From Hymenobacter nitidus (lineage in GTDB: Bacteria; Bacteroidota; Bacteroidia; Cytophagales; Hymenobacteraceae): DNA of 64,000 nucleotides. Positions 55,170 through 63,959 of the stretch are shown here, piece by piece. A program made the translations under genes and the position numbers. The stretch spans positions 336,860 to 400,859 of the forward strand of contig NZ_JAJADQ010000005.1 of NCBI RefSeq assembly GCF_020447315.1, in the 5' to 3' direction. Under the pieces are notes generated by a model, which was given only the letters and a program-made list of their open reading frames with translations, searched no databases and was not told the origin of the DNA. The first letter of the stretch is position 1. Each line of letters starts with the position of its first letter.

Positions 55170-56399
55170 CTAGGCGGCGCGCAGCTGCTTCAGCGGCGAC
55201 TTCTCAAACTTGCTCTGGGCGTAGTCCAGGTCGATAACCAGTTCCTTAGCGTCGGCGTCCGAAGGCATGTCGAACATGGCGTCGGTCATGATGCTCTCGC
55301 AGATGGAGCGCAGGCCGCGGGCCCCGAGGCGGTACTCGTCGGCTTTCACCACGATGTACTCCAGGGCTTCCTCGGTGAAGGTCAGCTCGATATTCTCCAT
55401 CTCGAAGAGGCGGCTGTACTGCTTCACAATCGAATTCTTGGGCTCGGTCAGGATTTTGCGCAGCGTGGCGTGGTCCAGCGGGTTGAGGTGAGTCAGCACC
55501 GGCAGGCGGCCAATCAGCTCGGGAATCAGGCCGAAAGCCTTCAGATCCACGGCCGTCACGTAGCGCAGGAAGTTGTTGGTATCTACTTTCTCCGAAAGCT
55601 GGGTCTTGGCAAAGCCCATCGGCTTGGTGTTCAGACGGCTCTTGATGATCCGGTCGATGCCGACGAAGGCACCGCCGCAGATGAAGAGGATGTTCTCGGT
55701 GTTGACCGTAATCATCTTCTGCTCGGGGTGCTTGCGGCCACCGTGGGGCGGTACGTTTACGGTGGTGCCTTCGAGCAGCTTCAGCATGGCCTGCTGCACG
55801 CCCTCGCCGCTCACATCGCGCGTGATGCTGGGATTGTCGCTCTTACGAGCAATCTTATCGACTTCGTCGATGTAGACGATGCCGCGCTCGGCGGCTTCCA
55901 CGTTGTAGTCGGCGGCCTGGAGCAAGCGGGTCAGGATGCTTTCCACATCTTCGCCCACGTAGCCGGCTTCGGTCAGCACGGTAGCGTCGGCAATACAGAA
56001 GGGAACCTGCAGGATGTTGGCCAGCATTTTGGCCAGGAAGGTCTTGCCCGTGCCGGTTTCGCCCACCATGATGATGTTCGACTTCTCGATCATCACCTCG
56101 TCCTTGCCCGCCGTTTTGGGCTGCATCAGGCGCTTGTAGTGGTTGTATACCGCCACCGACATTACCTTTTTGGCCTCGTCCTGGCCTACCACGTACTGGT
56201 CCAGATACTCCTTCATTTCCCGGGGTTTCACCAGGTTAAACTTAGGCGTCTTGGAGTTCGAGCGGATTTTGTTCTCCTCGTTCAATATCTGCTGGGCCTG
56301 ACCCACGCACCGCTCACAGATGTGGGCGTTGATGCCGGAAATCATGACCGAGACATCTTTTTTGCTCTTACCGCAGAAGGAGCACGTTATATCTGCCAT
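55170..56399 (-). CDS. clpX: ATP-dependent Clp protease ATP-binding subunit ClpX
   Basis: 409 aa. Hexameric AAA+ unfoldase feeding ClpP. N-terminal zinc domain with Cys6, Cys9, Cys28 and Cys31 (CSFCGK, CERC). Walker A GETGTGKT at 113-120, Walker [13 protein letters not shown], sensor and pore loops, the IGF-type ClpP-contact loop region and [13 protein letters not shown], then the C-terminal [29 protein letters not shown]. Last of the tig-clpP-clpX series on the minus strand, with its own -7 box at 56452-56459 and a terminator after clpP, so it can be transcribed apart. Confidence 0.97.
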   Translation of the reverse strand: MADITCSFCGKSKKDVSVMISGINAHICERCVGQAQQILNEENKIRSNSKTPKFNLVKPREMKEYLDQYVVGQDEAKKVMSVAVYNHYKRLMQPKTAGKDEVMIEKSNIIMVGETGTGKTFLAKMLANILQVPFCIADATVLTEAGYVGEDVESILTRLLQAADYNVEAAERGIVYIDEVDKIARKSDNPSITRDVSGEGVQQAMLKLLEGTTVNVPPHGGRKHPEQKMITVNTENILFICGGAFVGIDRIIKSRLNTKPMGFAKTQLSEKVDTNNFLRYVTAVDLKAFGLIPELIGRLPVLTHLNPLDHATLRKILTEPKNSIVKQYSRLFEMENIELTFTEEALEYIVVKADEYRLGARGLRSICESIMTDAMFDMPSDADAKELVIDLDYAQSKFEKSPLKQLRAA

Positions 56400-56451
56400 T
56401 GCTAGGACTCTCAGGATAGGTAGGAAAGCTTCGTTTTACCCGAAGCCACCC

Positions 56452-56459
56452 CAAAGGTA
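56452..56459 (-). promoter_or_regulatory. -7 promoter box for clpX (TACCTTTG)
   Basis: Exact TAnnTTTG on the minus strand, 52 bp before the clpX ATG; the -33 spacing is not ideal. Confidence 0.45.
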
Positions 56460-56525
56460 CGAAAACGCAAACGCCGTACGCAGCAAAAAAAGTTGCTAAC
56501 GGTTGGGCCTCTACTTAAAAGAACC

Positions 56526-56566
56526 AAAAGCCCGCCTTCAGGTTGTCAACTGAAAGCGGGCTTTTT
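56526..56566 (-). terminator. Terminator after clpP
   Basis: Arms AAAAGCCCGCCTTCAG (56526-56541) and CTGAAAGCGGGCTTTT (56550-56565), one mismatch, T tract on the minus strand. Confidence 0.8.
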
Positions 56567-56596
56567 AGGGCTTGTCAAGAAGCGGAAACGAGCAGC

Positions 56597-57304
56597 TTAC
56601 GCCGTCTTCTTCTCCAGAACTTCGTCGATCAGACCGTATTCTTTGGCCTCGTCGGCACGCATCCAGTAGTCACGCTCCGAGTTGTCGTAGATTTCCTGGT
56701 AGGTTTTGCCGCTGTGCTTGGCCAGAATGTCGTACAGTTCCTTCTTCAGCTTGAGAATCTCGCGGGCCGTGATTTCGATATCCGTCGACTGGCCTTGCGC
56801 GCCACCCGAGGGCTGGTGAATCATGACGCGGGCGTGGGGCAGGGCCGAACGCTTGTCCTTGGCACCACCGGCCAGCAGTACGGCGCCCATCGAGGCAGCC
56901 AGGCCGGTGCAGATGGTTGCCACATCGGGACCTACATACTGCATCGTGTCATAAATGCCGAGGCCGGCATACACCGAGCCACCGGGCGAGTTGATGTAGA
57001 GCAGAATGTCCTTTTTGGCATCAGCCGACTCCAGAAACAGCAGCTGAGCCGTGATGATGTTGGCAATATAATCGTCGACCGGCGTGCCCAGGAACACGAT
57101 ACGGTCCATGATCAGACGGGAGAATACGTCAATTTCAGCGAAGCGCGTGGGGCGTTCCTCAATCACCGAGCGGGTCATGCCCGTGGGCAGCATCATTCCG
57201 GAGCGCACCTGGCCTTCCACGTGGTTCAGATACTGGTCCACACCCAGGCCACTCAGGCCCTGGCCTTTGACGGCGAATTTGCGGAACTCTTGTTTATTCA
57301 GCAT
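56597..57304 (-). CDS. clpP: ATP-dependent Clp protease proteolytic subunit ClpP
   Basis: 235 aa, some 30-40 residues longer than E. coli mature ClpP at the N-terminus ([20 protein letters not shown]). Catalytic triad: Ser138 in [11 protein letters not shown], His163 in [16 protein letters not shown], and Asp212 ([12 protein letters not shown]). [33 protein letters not shown] forms the core. The N-terminal extension may be a propeptide; it is common in Bacteroidota. Transcribed with tig and clpX on the minus strand, with terminators between the genes, which may tune the ratio of products. Confidence 0.96.
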   Translation of the reverse strand: MLNKQEFRKFAVKGQGLSGLGVDQYLNHVEGQVRSGMMLPTGMTRSVIEERPTRFAEIDVFSRLIMDRIVFLGTPVDDYIANIITAQLLFLESADAKKDILLYINSPGGSVYAGLGIYDTMQYVGPDVATICTGLAASMGAVLLAGGAKDKRSALPHARVMIHQPSGGAQGQSTDIEITAREILKLKKELYDILAKHSGKTYQEIYDNSERDYWMRADEAKEYGLIDEVLEKKTA

Positions 57305-57350
57305 GGGAAAAATGTAGGGTAGAGAAGATTAGAAACGAAACCTGCCGGGC

Positions 57351-57390
57351 AACAAAAAAGCCCTGACTGGCAAGTAAGGGCTTTTTTGTT
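57351..57390 (-). terminator. Terminator between tig and clpP
   Basis: Arms AACAAAAAAGCCCT (57351-57364) and AGGGCTTTTTTGTT (57377-57390), perfect over 14 bp. Confidence 0.88.
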
Positions 57391-57419
57391 GGTTACAAAA
57401 CCAAGATGCTGGCTAAGGC

Positions 57420-58751
57420 TTAGCTGGCACCCTGAGTCCGGAAGTCCTCGGCCGAAATCGGGTTGTCATTAACAACAACTTTGCCGCGCAGGTTTTCGAT
57501 GACTTTCTCTGCCAGAATGGCTTCGTACTCGTTTACGTAGTTCTTGCCGTTGTCCTGGCGCAGGTAGTTGTCGGCGAAGCCGCGTACTGATTCCTGCAGC
57601 TCCTCGCTGATTTCGGGCAGGTTGAACTGGCCCATGATCTTCTGCATGGTGCGCTCCACAATTTCGTCGTTCGACACCTTCAACTCCTGCTCCTCAACGA
57701 CTTTGTTGCGGATCATCGACCACTTCAGCTCCTTCTCGTAGTCCGAGTAGTGCTCTTCTACCTGCTCGGCCGTCAGCTTGCCGGCGTTGGCCCGCACGAG
57801 CCACTTCTTGAAGAACTCGGTGGGAATCTGTACCGTGGTGGCGTCTACCATCTTGTCGATGATCTGACGGTTCATCAGGTTTTCAGCCTCGCGGTCGTAG
57901 TTCTCCTGTACCGTGGCACGTACTTTCTCGTCGAACTCCTCTTTCGAAGTCACGATGTCCTTGCCGAATACCTTGTCGAACAGCTCCTGGTCGTGCTCGG
58001 GCTTGGTGGTGCGGTTGATTTTCTCCACCGTCAGGGTGTAGTCACCGCTGATGTTGGCCGCCTCTTCCTTGGAATGGCCCGAGAAGCTGGCAATGGCCGA
58101 AGCGTCGCCGCCGAAAGCGTCCGATAGGTCGAAGGTCAGCACGTCGCCGGGCTTCACACCAATGAACTTGTCGGCGCCGTTCTTCACCTTGTTGATGGGC
58201 AGCAGTACGGGGCGCTCCGAAGCTTCGTCGTCGCCTTTCTTCAGCTTACCATACAGGTAATCACCTTCTTCCGAAACCTCGGGGTTGGTGCTTTCGCCAA
58301 ACTGACGACCGATCTGGTCGTAGGTTTCTTCCAGCGTGCTGTCGTCAACCGACACCTGGTGACGGTCGATGGTGATGGACTGGTCGGCGGGCAGCTCGAA
58401 GTCGGGCAGCAGGCCCAGCTCAAACTTGAAGTCGAACTCCTTATCGGTATCAAAATTTACGTCGCTGGGCACGGGCAGAGGCTCACCGAGGATTTTGATG
58501 TTGTTGTCTTTGATGTAGCCGTCGACAGCTTTACCGAGCAGGTTGTTAATTTCCTCGCCCAATACGCCTTTGCCGTACATCTTGCGCACCAGCCCAACCG
58601 GCACTTTGCCGGGGCGGAACCCTTTGATCTGTGCCTTTTTGCTGTATTCTTTCAGCTTCTCGTCCACGGCGGGCGAGTAGTCAGCTTCCGTCAGGTGTAC
58701 TGTCAGGATGGCACTAAGCTGATCGTCGTTTTTGTCGAGGGTGATATTCAA
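57420..58751 (-). CDS. tig: Trigger factor, ribosome-associated chaperone, TTG start
   Basis: 443 aa. Folds nascent chains at the ribosome exit tunnel. The N-terminal ribosome-binding domain has KEYSKKAQIKGFRPGKVPVGLVRKMYG with the GFRxGKxP signature. The central PPIase-like domain spans about 150-245 (EEGDYLYGKLKKG, FIGVKPGDVLTFDLSDAF), then a long helical C-terminal domain. The start codon is TTG at 58751 (TTG-AAT-ATC); the first residues NITLDKND match the family start, so this rare start is probably right. tRNA-Leu lies just upstream. Confidence 0.95.
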   Translation of the reverse strand: MNITLDKNDDQLSAILTVHLTEADYSPAVDEKLKEYSKKAQIKGFRPGKVPVGLVRKMYGKGVLGEEINNLLGKAVDGYIKDNNIKILGEPLPVPSDVNFDTDKEFDFKFELGLLPDFELPADQSITIDRHQVSVDDSTLEETYDQIGRQFGESTNPEVSEEGDYLYGKLKKGDDEASERPVLLPINKVKNGADKFIGVKPGDVLTFDLSDAFGGDASAIASFSGHSKEEAANISGDYTLTVEKINRTTKPEHDQELFDKVFGKDIVTSKEEFDEKVRATVQENYDREAENLMNRQIIDKMVDATTVQIPTEFFKKWLVRANAGKLTAEQVEEHYSDYEKELKWSMIRNKVVEEQELKVSNDEIVERTMQKIMGQFNLPEISEELQESVRGFADNYLRQDNGKNYVNEYEAILAEKVIENLRGKVVVNDNPISAEDFRTQGAS

Positions 58752-58792
58752 AACGGGGTCGTCGGTTAAAGTAAACGAATCGAAAGGCAGGC

Positions 58793-58820
58793 GAAAAAGA
58801 AACCCCCAACGGGTGGGTTG
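58793..58820 (-). terminator. Terminator between tRNA-Leu and tig
   Basis: On the minus strand CAACCC, a short loop, then GGGGGTT is followed by TCTTTTTCG. The stem is short but the T tract is good. Confidence 0.55.
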
Positions 58821-58852
58821 AGGGCTCAGGGTACTCGTTAAAAACTAATCTG

Positions 58853-58934
58853 TGCGGATGGAGGGACTCGAACCCACACGCCTTGCGGCACCAGATCCTA
58901 AGTCTGGCACGTCTACCAATTTCGCCACATCCGC
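58853..58934 (-). tRNA. tRNA-Leu (anticodon TAG)
   Basis: 82 nt on the minus strand, from GCGGATGTGGCG to CATCCGCA. The acceptor stem pairs GCGGATG with CATCCGC; the anticodon arm is CCAGA-CTTAGGA-TCTGG with anticodon TAG (complement of 58898-58900); there is a long variable arm as expected for Leu and a T-loop GTTCGAGTC. The 3' CCA is not encoded. Own promoter at 58963-58993. Confidence 0.95.
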
Positions 58935-58962
58935 GGTTCCTCGGCCTATTGCCTTGGGGGCG

Positions 58963-58993
58963 CAAAGCTACGCAAGCATCGCGAATATTCAAA
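58963..58993 (-). promoter_or_regulatory. Strong Bacteroidota promoter for tRNA-Leu
   Basis: Minus-strand TTTG (58993-58990), 19 bp, then TAGCTTTG (58970-58963). Box sequences and spacing match the Bacteroidota consensus exactly. The tRNA starts 28 bp downstream. Nothing else is seen in 58994-59215. Confidence 0.8.
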
Positions 58994-59265
58994 CCAAGCT
59001 GTAAAAACGGTGTAGAAAGTAGGGCAGAAGCGGCTTTGGTGCCGGTAAAGCGCTGGAAGCCGGAGTTTTGCAAGTTGAGAGTTACTACAGTTTTGCTTCG
59101 CGTGCAGCGGGCAGCCAAGCCGACTACAGCGTTCAGTCTGTTGAAGGCCTGCAAGGATTTTCTGCTCGGCATTGTTATAAATACAGCCCGGACGCAAAAC
59201 CCGCCCCGGCCTTCGTACTTTCGTAAGCGTAGTAAATACCGAAGCCCTCAGCTTCACCCCGCATA

Positions 59266-61473
59266 ATGGCCACTCTGATTGACCCCGAAGTAGAACGCAA
59301 CGAGATTCTTCGCCACTACCGGCGCCTGCTGCGTACCGCTAAGCCCTATTTATCTGGCAACGACGCCAAGCTGATCAAAAAGGCGTTCAACACCTCCCTG
59401 GAAGCCCACAAGGAGATGCGCCGCAAGTCCGGGGAGCCCTATATTCTGCATCCGCTGGCCGTGGCCCAGATTGCCGTCGAGGAAATCGGCTTGGGCACCA
59501 CCAGCATCGTGGCGGCCCTGCTGCACGACGTGGTCGAGGACACACCCTGGGAAATTTCGGACGTGGAGCGGGAGTTTGGCCCCCGCGTGGCCCAGATTGT
59601 CGACGGCCTGACCAAGATTTCCGGTGTCTTCGAGTATGGCACCAGTGAGCAGGCTGAGAACTTCCGCAAGATGCTGCTCACCTTGTCGGAAGACGTGCGC
59701 GTCATCCTGATCAAGATTGCCGACCGCCTGCACAACATGCGCACGCTCGACTCGATGCCGCGCCACAAGCAGCTCAAGATTGCCTCCGAAACCATTTACC
59801 TCTACGCCCCGCTGGCCCACCGTCTGGGTCTCTACGCCATCAAGAGCGAGCTGGAGGATTTGTACCTGAAGTATACCGACACGGAAGTCTACAACGACCT
59901 CACCAATAAAGTACGCCAGAGCCGCGGCGCCCGGAACCGCTTTATTAAGGAGTTCGTCACGCCCATCGATGAGGAGCTAAAGGCTCAGGGCTTCGGCTTC
60001 GAAATTAAAGGGCGCCCCAAAAGCATCTATTCTATCCTGCGCAAAATGCGCAAGCAGAACGTGACCTTCGACGAGGTCTACGACCTGTTTGCCATCCGCG
60101 TCATCTTGGACGTACCTCAAGAGCAGGAAAAGGCGGCCTGCTGGCAGGTGTACTCCATTGTTACGGACTTTTACCAGCCCAACCCTGACCGGCTCCGCGA
60201 CTGGGTGAGCACGCCAAAGGCCAACGGCTACGAAAGCCTGCATACCACGGTCATGTCGCGCACCGGCCAATGGGTGGAGGTGCAGATCAGGAGCCGCCGC
60301 ATGGATGACATTGCCGAGAAAGGCTACGCGGCGCACTGGAAATACAAGGATACCGGCTCGGTGCAGCCCGAATCGACGCTCGAAGCCTGGATTGCCAAGG
60401 TGCGGGAAATGCTCGAAACCAATAATTCCAGCGCCCTGGAGTTCATGGACGAGTTCCGTCAGAACCTGTTCGTGAAGGAAGTCTACGCCTTTACGCCCAA
60501 GGGCAAGCTGGTGATTCTACCCGACAAGGCTACAGCCCTCGACTTCGCCTTCGAAATTCATACCCATATCGGCCTGCAGTGCCTGGGTGCGAAAGTCAAC
60601 CAGAAGCTCGAGCCCCTGAGCTACCAGTTGCGCAACGGCGACCAGGTCGAAATCCTAACTTCTCAGAAGCAGCGCCCCACCGAAGAATGGCTGCAGTACG
60701 TTATTACGTCCAAGGCCCGCACCAAAATCAAGGACTGGCTGCGCGACGACAAGCGCAACAAAGCCGAGGATGGCCGCTTCATCGTGGAAAAGCGCTTGGA
60801 ACTGCTCGGGGTGGAAAACAATCAGGACAACCTGAACCGCATGTTGGCCCACTTCAACATGTACAACCCCCAGGATTTTTACTACCGCATTGCCCTCGGG
60901 CAGCTCGACGGGCGCGAAATCAAGGAAAGCCTCTTCGATCCGGCCATTGAGGTGCCGCGCATTCCCTCTATGCTCGAACCCAAGGCTTTCGACCAGGAAG
61001 TGCAGAAGATTCGCGGCGTGCGGGCCGATATGCTGGTAATAGGGGAGGAGACCCAGAAGTTTGACTACACCATCGCACCCTGCTGCAACCCGATTCCCGG
61101 CGACGACGTGTTCGGCTTCGAAACGGAAAAAGGCATCGTGATTCACCGCACTTCCTGCCCCAAGGCCGTGGAGATGATGTCGAACTACGGCAACCGCATT
61201 GTGCGGGCCAAGTGGACCGACCAGCTGGAACTGGCTTTTCTGGCCGGCATCCGCATCAAAGGCTCCGACCGGGTGGGATTGGTAAACGACGTGACGCGCA
61301 TCATTTCCAACAGTCTTAAGGTGAATATGCGCTCCATCACCATCGACTCCAACGACGGGTTCTTCGAAGGACAGATTATGGTGTTCGTCAACGATACCGA
61401 CCACCTCAACAAGATGATTCACCGACTGTCTAAGGTCAACGGCGTGCTGATGGTGGAGCGGTTTGCTTCTTAA
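59266..61473 (+). CDS. Bifunctional (p)ppGpp synthetase/hydrolase (Rel/SpoT)
   Basis: 735 aa. Controls the stringent response. The HD hydrolase domain has HPLAVAQ (His62) and LLHDVVEDTPW (His87-Asp88), both intact. The synthetase region has RPKSIYSILRKMRKQNVTFDEVYDLFAIRVIL and STPKANGYESLHTTVM. A TGS domain follows (VYAFTPKGKLVILPDKATALDFAFEIHTHIG, about 405-440), and the C-terminal ACT domain includes GSDRVGLVNDVTRIISNSLKVNMRSITID. Both activities should work. TACTTTCG at 59216-59223 may be the -7 box. Confidence 0.96.
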   Translation: MATLIDPEVERNEILRHYRRLLRTAKPYLSGNDAKLIKKAFNTSLEAHKEMRRKSGEPYILHPLAVAQIAVEEIGLGTTSIVAALLHDVVEDTPWEISDVEREFGPRVAQIVDGLTKISGVFEYGTSEQAENFRKMLLTLSEDVRVILIKIADRLHNMRTLDSMPRHKQLKIASETIYLYAPLAHRLGLYAIKSELEDLYLKYTDTEVYNDLTNKVRQSRGARNRFIKEFVTPIDEELKAQGFGFEIKGRPKSIYSILRKMRKQNVTFDEVYDLFAIRVILDVPQEQEKAACWQVYSIVTDFYQPNPDRLRDWVSTPKANGYESLHTTVMSRTGQWVEVQIRSRRMDDIAEKGYAAHWKYKDTGSVQPESTLEAWIAKVREMLETNNSSALEFMDEFRQNLFVKEVYAFTPKGKLVILPDKATALDFAFEIHTHIGLQCLGAKVNQKLEPLSYQLRNGDQVEILTSQKQRPTEEWLQYVITSKARTKIKDWLRDDKRNKAEDGRFIVEKRLELLGVENNQDNLNRMLAHFNMYNPQDFYYRIALGQLDGREIKESLFDPAIEVPRIPSMLEPKAFDQEVQKIRGVRADMLVIGEETQKFDYTIAPCCNPIPGDDVFGFETEKGIVIHRTSCPKAVEMMSNYGNRIVRAKWTDQLELAFLAGIRIKGSDRVGLVNDVTRIISNSLKVNMRSITIDSNDGFFEGQIMVFVNDTDHLNKMIHRLSKVNGVLMVERFAS

Positions 61474-61588
61474 GTACTAAAAAGTTTAAAAAGTATTAAG
61501 CGGTACAACTGGCAGGAAAGTATAGGAAGGTCAGGAATAACTATGGTCGGCTCTGCCGGTTATAGGCTTCGAAACGCCTTGCTTTCAC

Positions 61589-61615
61589 TACCTTTGGTAC
61601 TCCTTATATATAAGG
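61589..61615 (+). promoter_or_regulatory. fur-STAS-purA promoter with a 14-bp palindrome at the start site
   Basis: TACCTTTG (61589-61596) is an exact -7 box. CCTTATATATAAGG (61602-61615), a perfect palindrome, covers the expected transcription start, and the ATG of the Fur-family gene is 7 bp further on. The place suits a repressor operator, perhaps for Fur's own control. Confidence 0.55.
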
Positions 61616-61622
61616 TCACATA

Positions 61623-62096
61623 ATGTTGGATAAAGAGAAGTTCGAGGAAGTAAAGAAGATCTTCACCGCTTACCTGGAGAATAAGGGCTTGCGCAAAACG
61701 TCTGAGCGTTATTCTATTCTGGAAGAAATATACTCCCGCACCGGCCACTTTGACGTCGAAGAACTGTATGCCGGCATGAAGGAGCAGGGCCTGCAGGTCA
61801 GTCGCGCCACCGTCTACAATACCCTCGACCTGCTGGTTGAGCACGGCCTAGTCAGTAAGCACCAGTTTGGTCGTAATCTGGCCCAGTACGAGAAGTCCTA
61901 CGGTTACCGGCAGCACGACCACGTCATCTGCACCGAGTGCCACAAGGTCGTCGAGTTCTGCGACCCGCGCATTCACGGCATCCAGACCATGGTCGGGGAG
62001 CTTTTGAATTTCCATATCTTGCATCACTCTTTAAACCTCTACGGCGTTTGTGGCGACTGTCGCGCTAAAGCAGCCGCCCGCGCAGCCAGCGAATGA
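61623..62096 (+). CDS. Fur-family transcriptional repressor
   Basis: 157 aa. Winged helix in residues 10-85 (AYLENKGLRKTSERYSILEEIY, FDVEELYAGMKEQGLQVSRATVYNTLDLLVEHGLV). The metal/dimer domain has YRQHDHVICTECHKVVEFCDPRI and a late CGDC; two Cys pairs (CTEC, CGDC) form the structural zinc site and HDH adds a regulatory site. The target metal or peroxide cannot be fixed from sequence. Overlaps the STAS gene by 4 bp, so its level is tied to purA transcription. Confidence 0.92.
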   Translation: MLDKEKFEEVKKIFTAYLENKGLRKTSERYSILEEIYSRTGHFDVEELYAGMKEQGLQVSRATVYNTLDLLVEHGLVSKHQFGRNLAQYEKSYGYRQHDHVICTECHKVVEFCDPRIHGIQTMVGELLNFHILHHSLNLYGVCGDCRAKAAARAASE

Positions 62097-62440
62097 AAAC
62101 TGAATCTACCGTAAGCAACGGCATCCTCCACGTGCGCCTTTCCGGCGACCTGATCGGCAGCCCCGACACCCAACAGCTTCTCCAGTCCGTCGATGACCAC
62201 TTGGGCGAGTCTGTGATGCTCTGCGCCGTTGACCTATCGGGCGTGCGCTACATCAACAGTACGGGTATCGGCGTTCTGGTTTCCCTGCTCACCAAGTTCC
62301 GCAGCCGCGGCGGTGAGCTGGTGCTTATCAACCCTGCCGACCACCCCCGCAAGATGCTGGCCCTGACCAAGCTCAACGCCATCTTCACCATTGCTGAAAA
62401 CGAAACGGCAGCCGCCGAAGTCCTAAAATCCGCTAGCTAA
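62093..62440 (+). CDS. STAS-domain protein (anti-sigma factor antagonist-like)
   Basis: 115 aa. A single STAS domain: LHVRLSGDLIGSPDTQQLLQSV, CAVDLSGVRYINSTGIGVLVSLLTKFRSRGGELVLINP. The phosphorylatable Ser of the family is Ser56 in YINSTGIGV. It would bind a partner serine kinase or anti-sigma factor, but none is in the window. ATG overlaps the fur stop (ATGA) and its stop overlaps the purA ATG by one base, so all three are translationally coupled. Its role in this operon is not known. Confidence 0.9.
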   Translation: MKTESTVSNGILHVRLSGDLIGSPDTQQLLQSVDDHLGESVMLCAVDLSGVRYINSTGIGVLVSLLTKFRSRGGELVLINPADHPRKMLALTKLNAIFTIAENETAAAEVLKSAS

Positions 62441-63711
62441 TGCCCGTTGACGTACTTGTAGGCCTGCAATGGGGCGACGAAGGAAAAGGAAAGATTGTTG
62501 ACGTACTGGCGCCTACCTACGATGTAGTGGCCCGCTTCCAGGGAGGGCCCAATGCCGGCCATACCCTCACGTTCGACGGACTCAAGCATGTGTTGCACCA
62601 GGTTCCATCGGGCATTTTTCACCCGCACATCATCAACGTCGTCGGTAATGGCGTGGTCCTCGACCCGGTCGTTTTCCGGGTTGAGCTGCAAAAGCTCACC
62701 GACAGGGGCGTAAACTGGGCTCAGAACCTGCACATCTCCAAGAAGGCTCAGCTAATTCTGCCTTCCCATCGTGCCCTCGACCGAATTCTGGAGGAAGCCC
62801 GCGGCGGTGGCAAAATCGGCTCAACCCTGAAGGGCATCGGCCCCACGTACCAGGATAAGATTGGCCGCACCGGCCTGCGGGTTGGTGACATCTTGGCCGC
62901 CGATTTCCAGGAGCGTTACAGCGAAGCCGTGGCTCGCCACGCTACGCTAGCAAGCTTTCACGGGCAGCAGCTCGATATTGAGCAGGCCGAAACAGAGTTC
63001 TTCTCCGCCATCGACTTCCTGCGCACCTTGCAGCTAGCCGATACAGAGTACCTGTTAAATGATTTGCTGCGTCAGGGTAAAAAGATTCTGGCGGAGGGCG
63101 CGCAAGGATCTTTGCTGGATATTGACTTCGGCACCTATCCCTTCGTTACTTCCTCCAGCACAGTCGTAGCCGGCGCCTGCACCGGCCTGGGCATTGCTCC
63201 CCGTCATATCAATAAGGTATATGGCATCAGCAAAGCCTACTGCACCCGCGTCGGCAGTGGCCCATTCCCTACTGAGTTGCATGATGCGGTAGGCGAGCAA
63301 ATTCGGGCTGCGGGCCGCGAGTTCGGTGCTACCACCGGCCGGCCCCGTCGCTGCGGCTGGATTGATCTGCCGGCCCTGCGCTATAGCATTATGCTAAACG
63401 GCGTCACGGAGATTCACCTGATGAAGGCTGACGTGCTGGATGAATTCGATGAGATTCGCATTTGCACGCACTACCGCAACCCGGAAGGGGAGGAGACTAA
63501 CCAGCTTCCGGACCTAAGCGACCTTCAGACGATGAAGCCAGTATACACCAGCCTGCCCGGCTGGAAAGTGAATCTGCAACAAATTGACTCGGCCGCAAGC
63601 TTGCCCAAAGAGTTAAAAGACTATGTCACCTTCTTGGAAACGCAGTTGGAAGTACCCATTAGCATTGTCAGTGTCGGCCCAGATCGGGTAAGCACACTAC
63701 ATATGGTGTAA
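62440..63711 (+). CDS. purA: Adenylosuccinate synthase
   Basis: 423 aa. Makes adenylosuccinate from IMP, aspartate and GTP in AMP synthesis. The GTP-binding and catalytic motif WGDEGKGKIVD lies at residues 11-21 (Asp13 catalytic); GGPNAGHT (His in the active site), GIGPTYQDKIGRTGLRVGD, GAQGSLLDIDFGTYPFVTSSST, CTRVGSGPFPTEL and TGRPRRCGWIDLPALRYS follow. Starts at an ATG sharing its first base with the STAS stop. A terminator follows at 63732. Confidence 0.97.
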   Translation: MPVDVLVGLQWGDEGKGKIVDVLAPTYDVVARFQGGPNAGHTLTFDGLKHVLHQVPSGIFHPHIINVVGNGVVLDPVVFRVELQKLTDRGVNWAQNLHISKKAQLILPSHRALDRILEEARGGGKIGSTLKGIGPTYQDKIGRTGLRVGDILAADFQERYSEAVARHATLASFHGQQLDIEQAETEFFSAIDFLRTLQLADTEYLLNDLLRQGKKILAEGAQGSLLDIDFGTYPFVTSSSTVVAGACTGLGIAPRHINKVYGISKAYCTRVGSGPFPTELHDAVGEQIRAAGREFGATTGRPRRCGWIDLPALRYSIMLNGVTEIHLMKADVLDEFDEIRICTHYRNPEGEETNQLPDLSDLQTMKPVYTSLPGWKVNLQQIDSAASLPKELKDYVTFLETQLEVPISIVSVGPDRVSTLHMV

Positions 63712-63731
63712 GACGAGTTTTAGTATCTGCC

Positions 63732-63771
63732 AAAAGCGCGACAAAGAAGGTTTCTTCTCTGTCGCGCTTTT
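63732..63771 (+). terminator. Terminator after purA
   Basis: 12-bp perfect arms AAAAGCGCGACA (63732-63743) and TGTCGCGCTTTT (63760-63771). Confidence 0.88.
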
Positions 63772-63927
63772 CTGTCTTAGGGTGAGTTAGTACTGATACA
63801 CACTGAAGAACTTTGTTTTTGAAGATGGTGTGAACTATTATGGTTCCACAAGTAGTTATAACACAGCCTGTAGCGGCGAACCCCCTTTTTAAAGTGCCGG
63901 CCTTGAACGAAAAAAGGGGGCTCTGGG

Positions 63928-63959
63928 TTTGGATCTTTCCCGGGCAAGCTGCACTTTTG
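63928..63959 (+). promoter_or_regulatory. Promoter pointing out of the window
   Basis: TTTG (63928-63931), 20 bp, then CACTTTTG (63952-63959), one base off TAnnTTTG. The last 40 bp hold no start codon of a clear gene, so it drives something beyond the right edge. The structure would suit a stable RNA operon, but that cannot be shown here. The stretch 63772-63927 shows no gene. Confidence 0.55.

Noticed and set aside
58883..59266. 127-codon plus-strand frame before Rel/SpoT
   Set aside because: It overlaps tRNA-Leu and its promoter and has no recognisable protein features.
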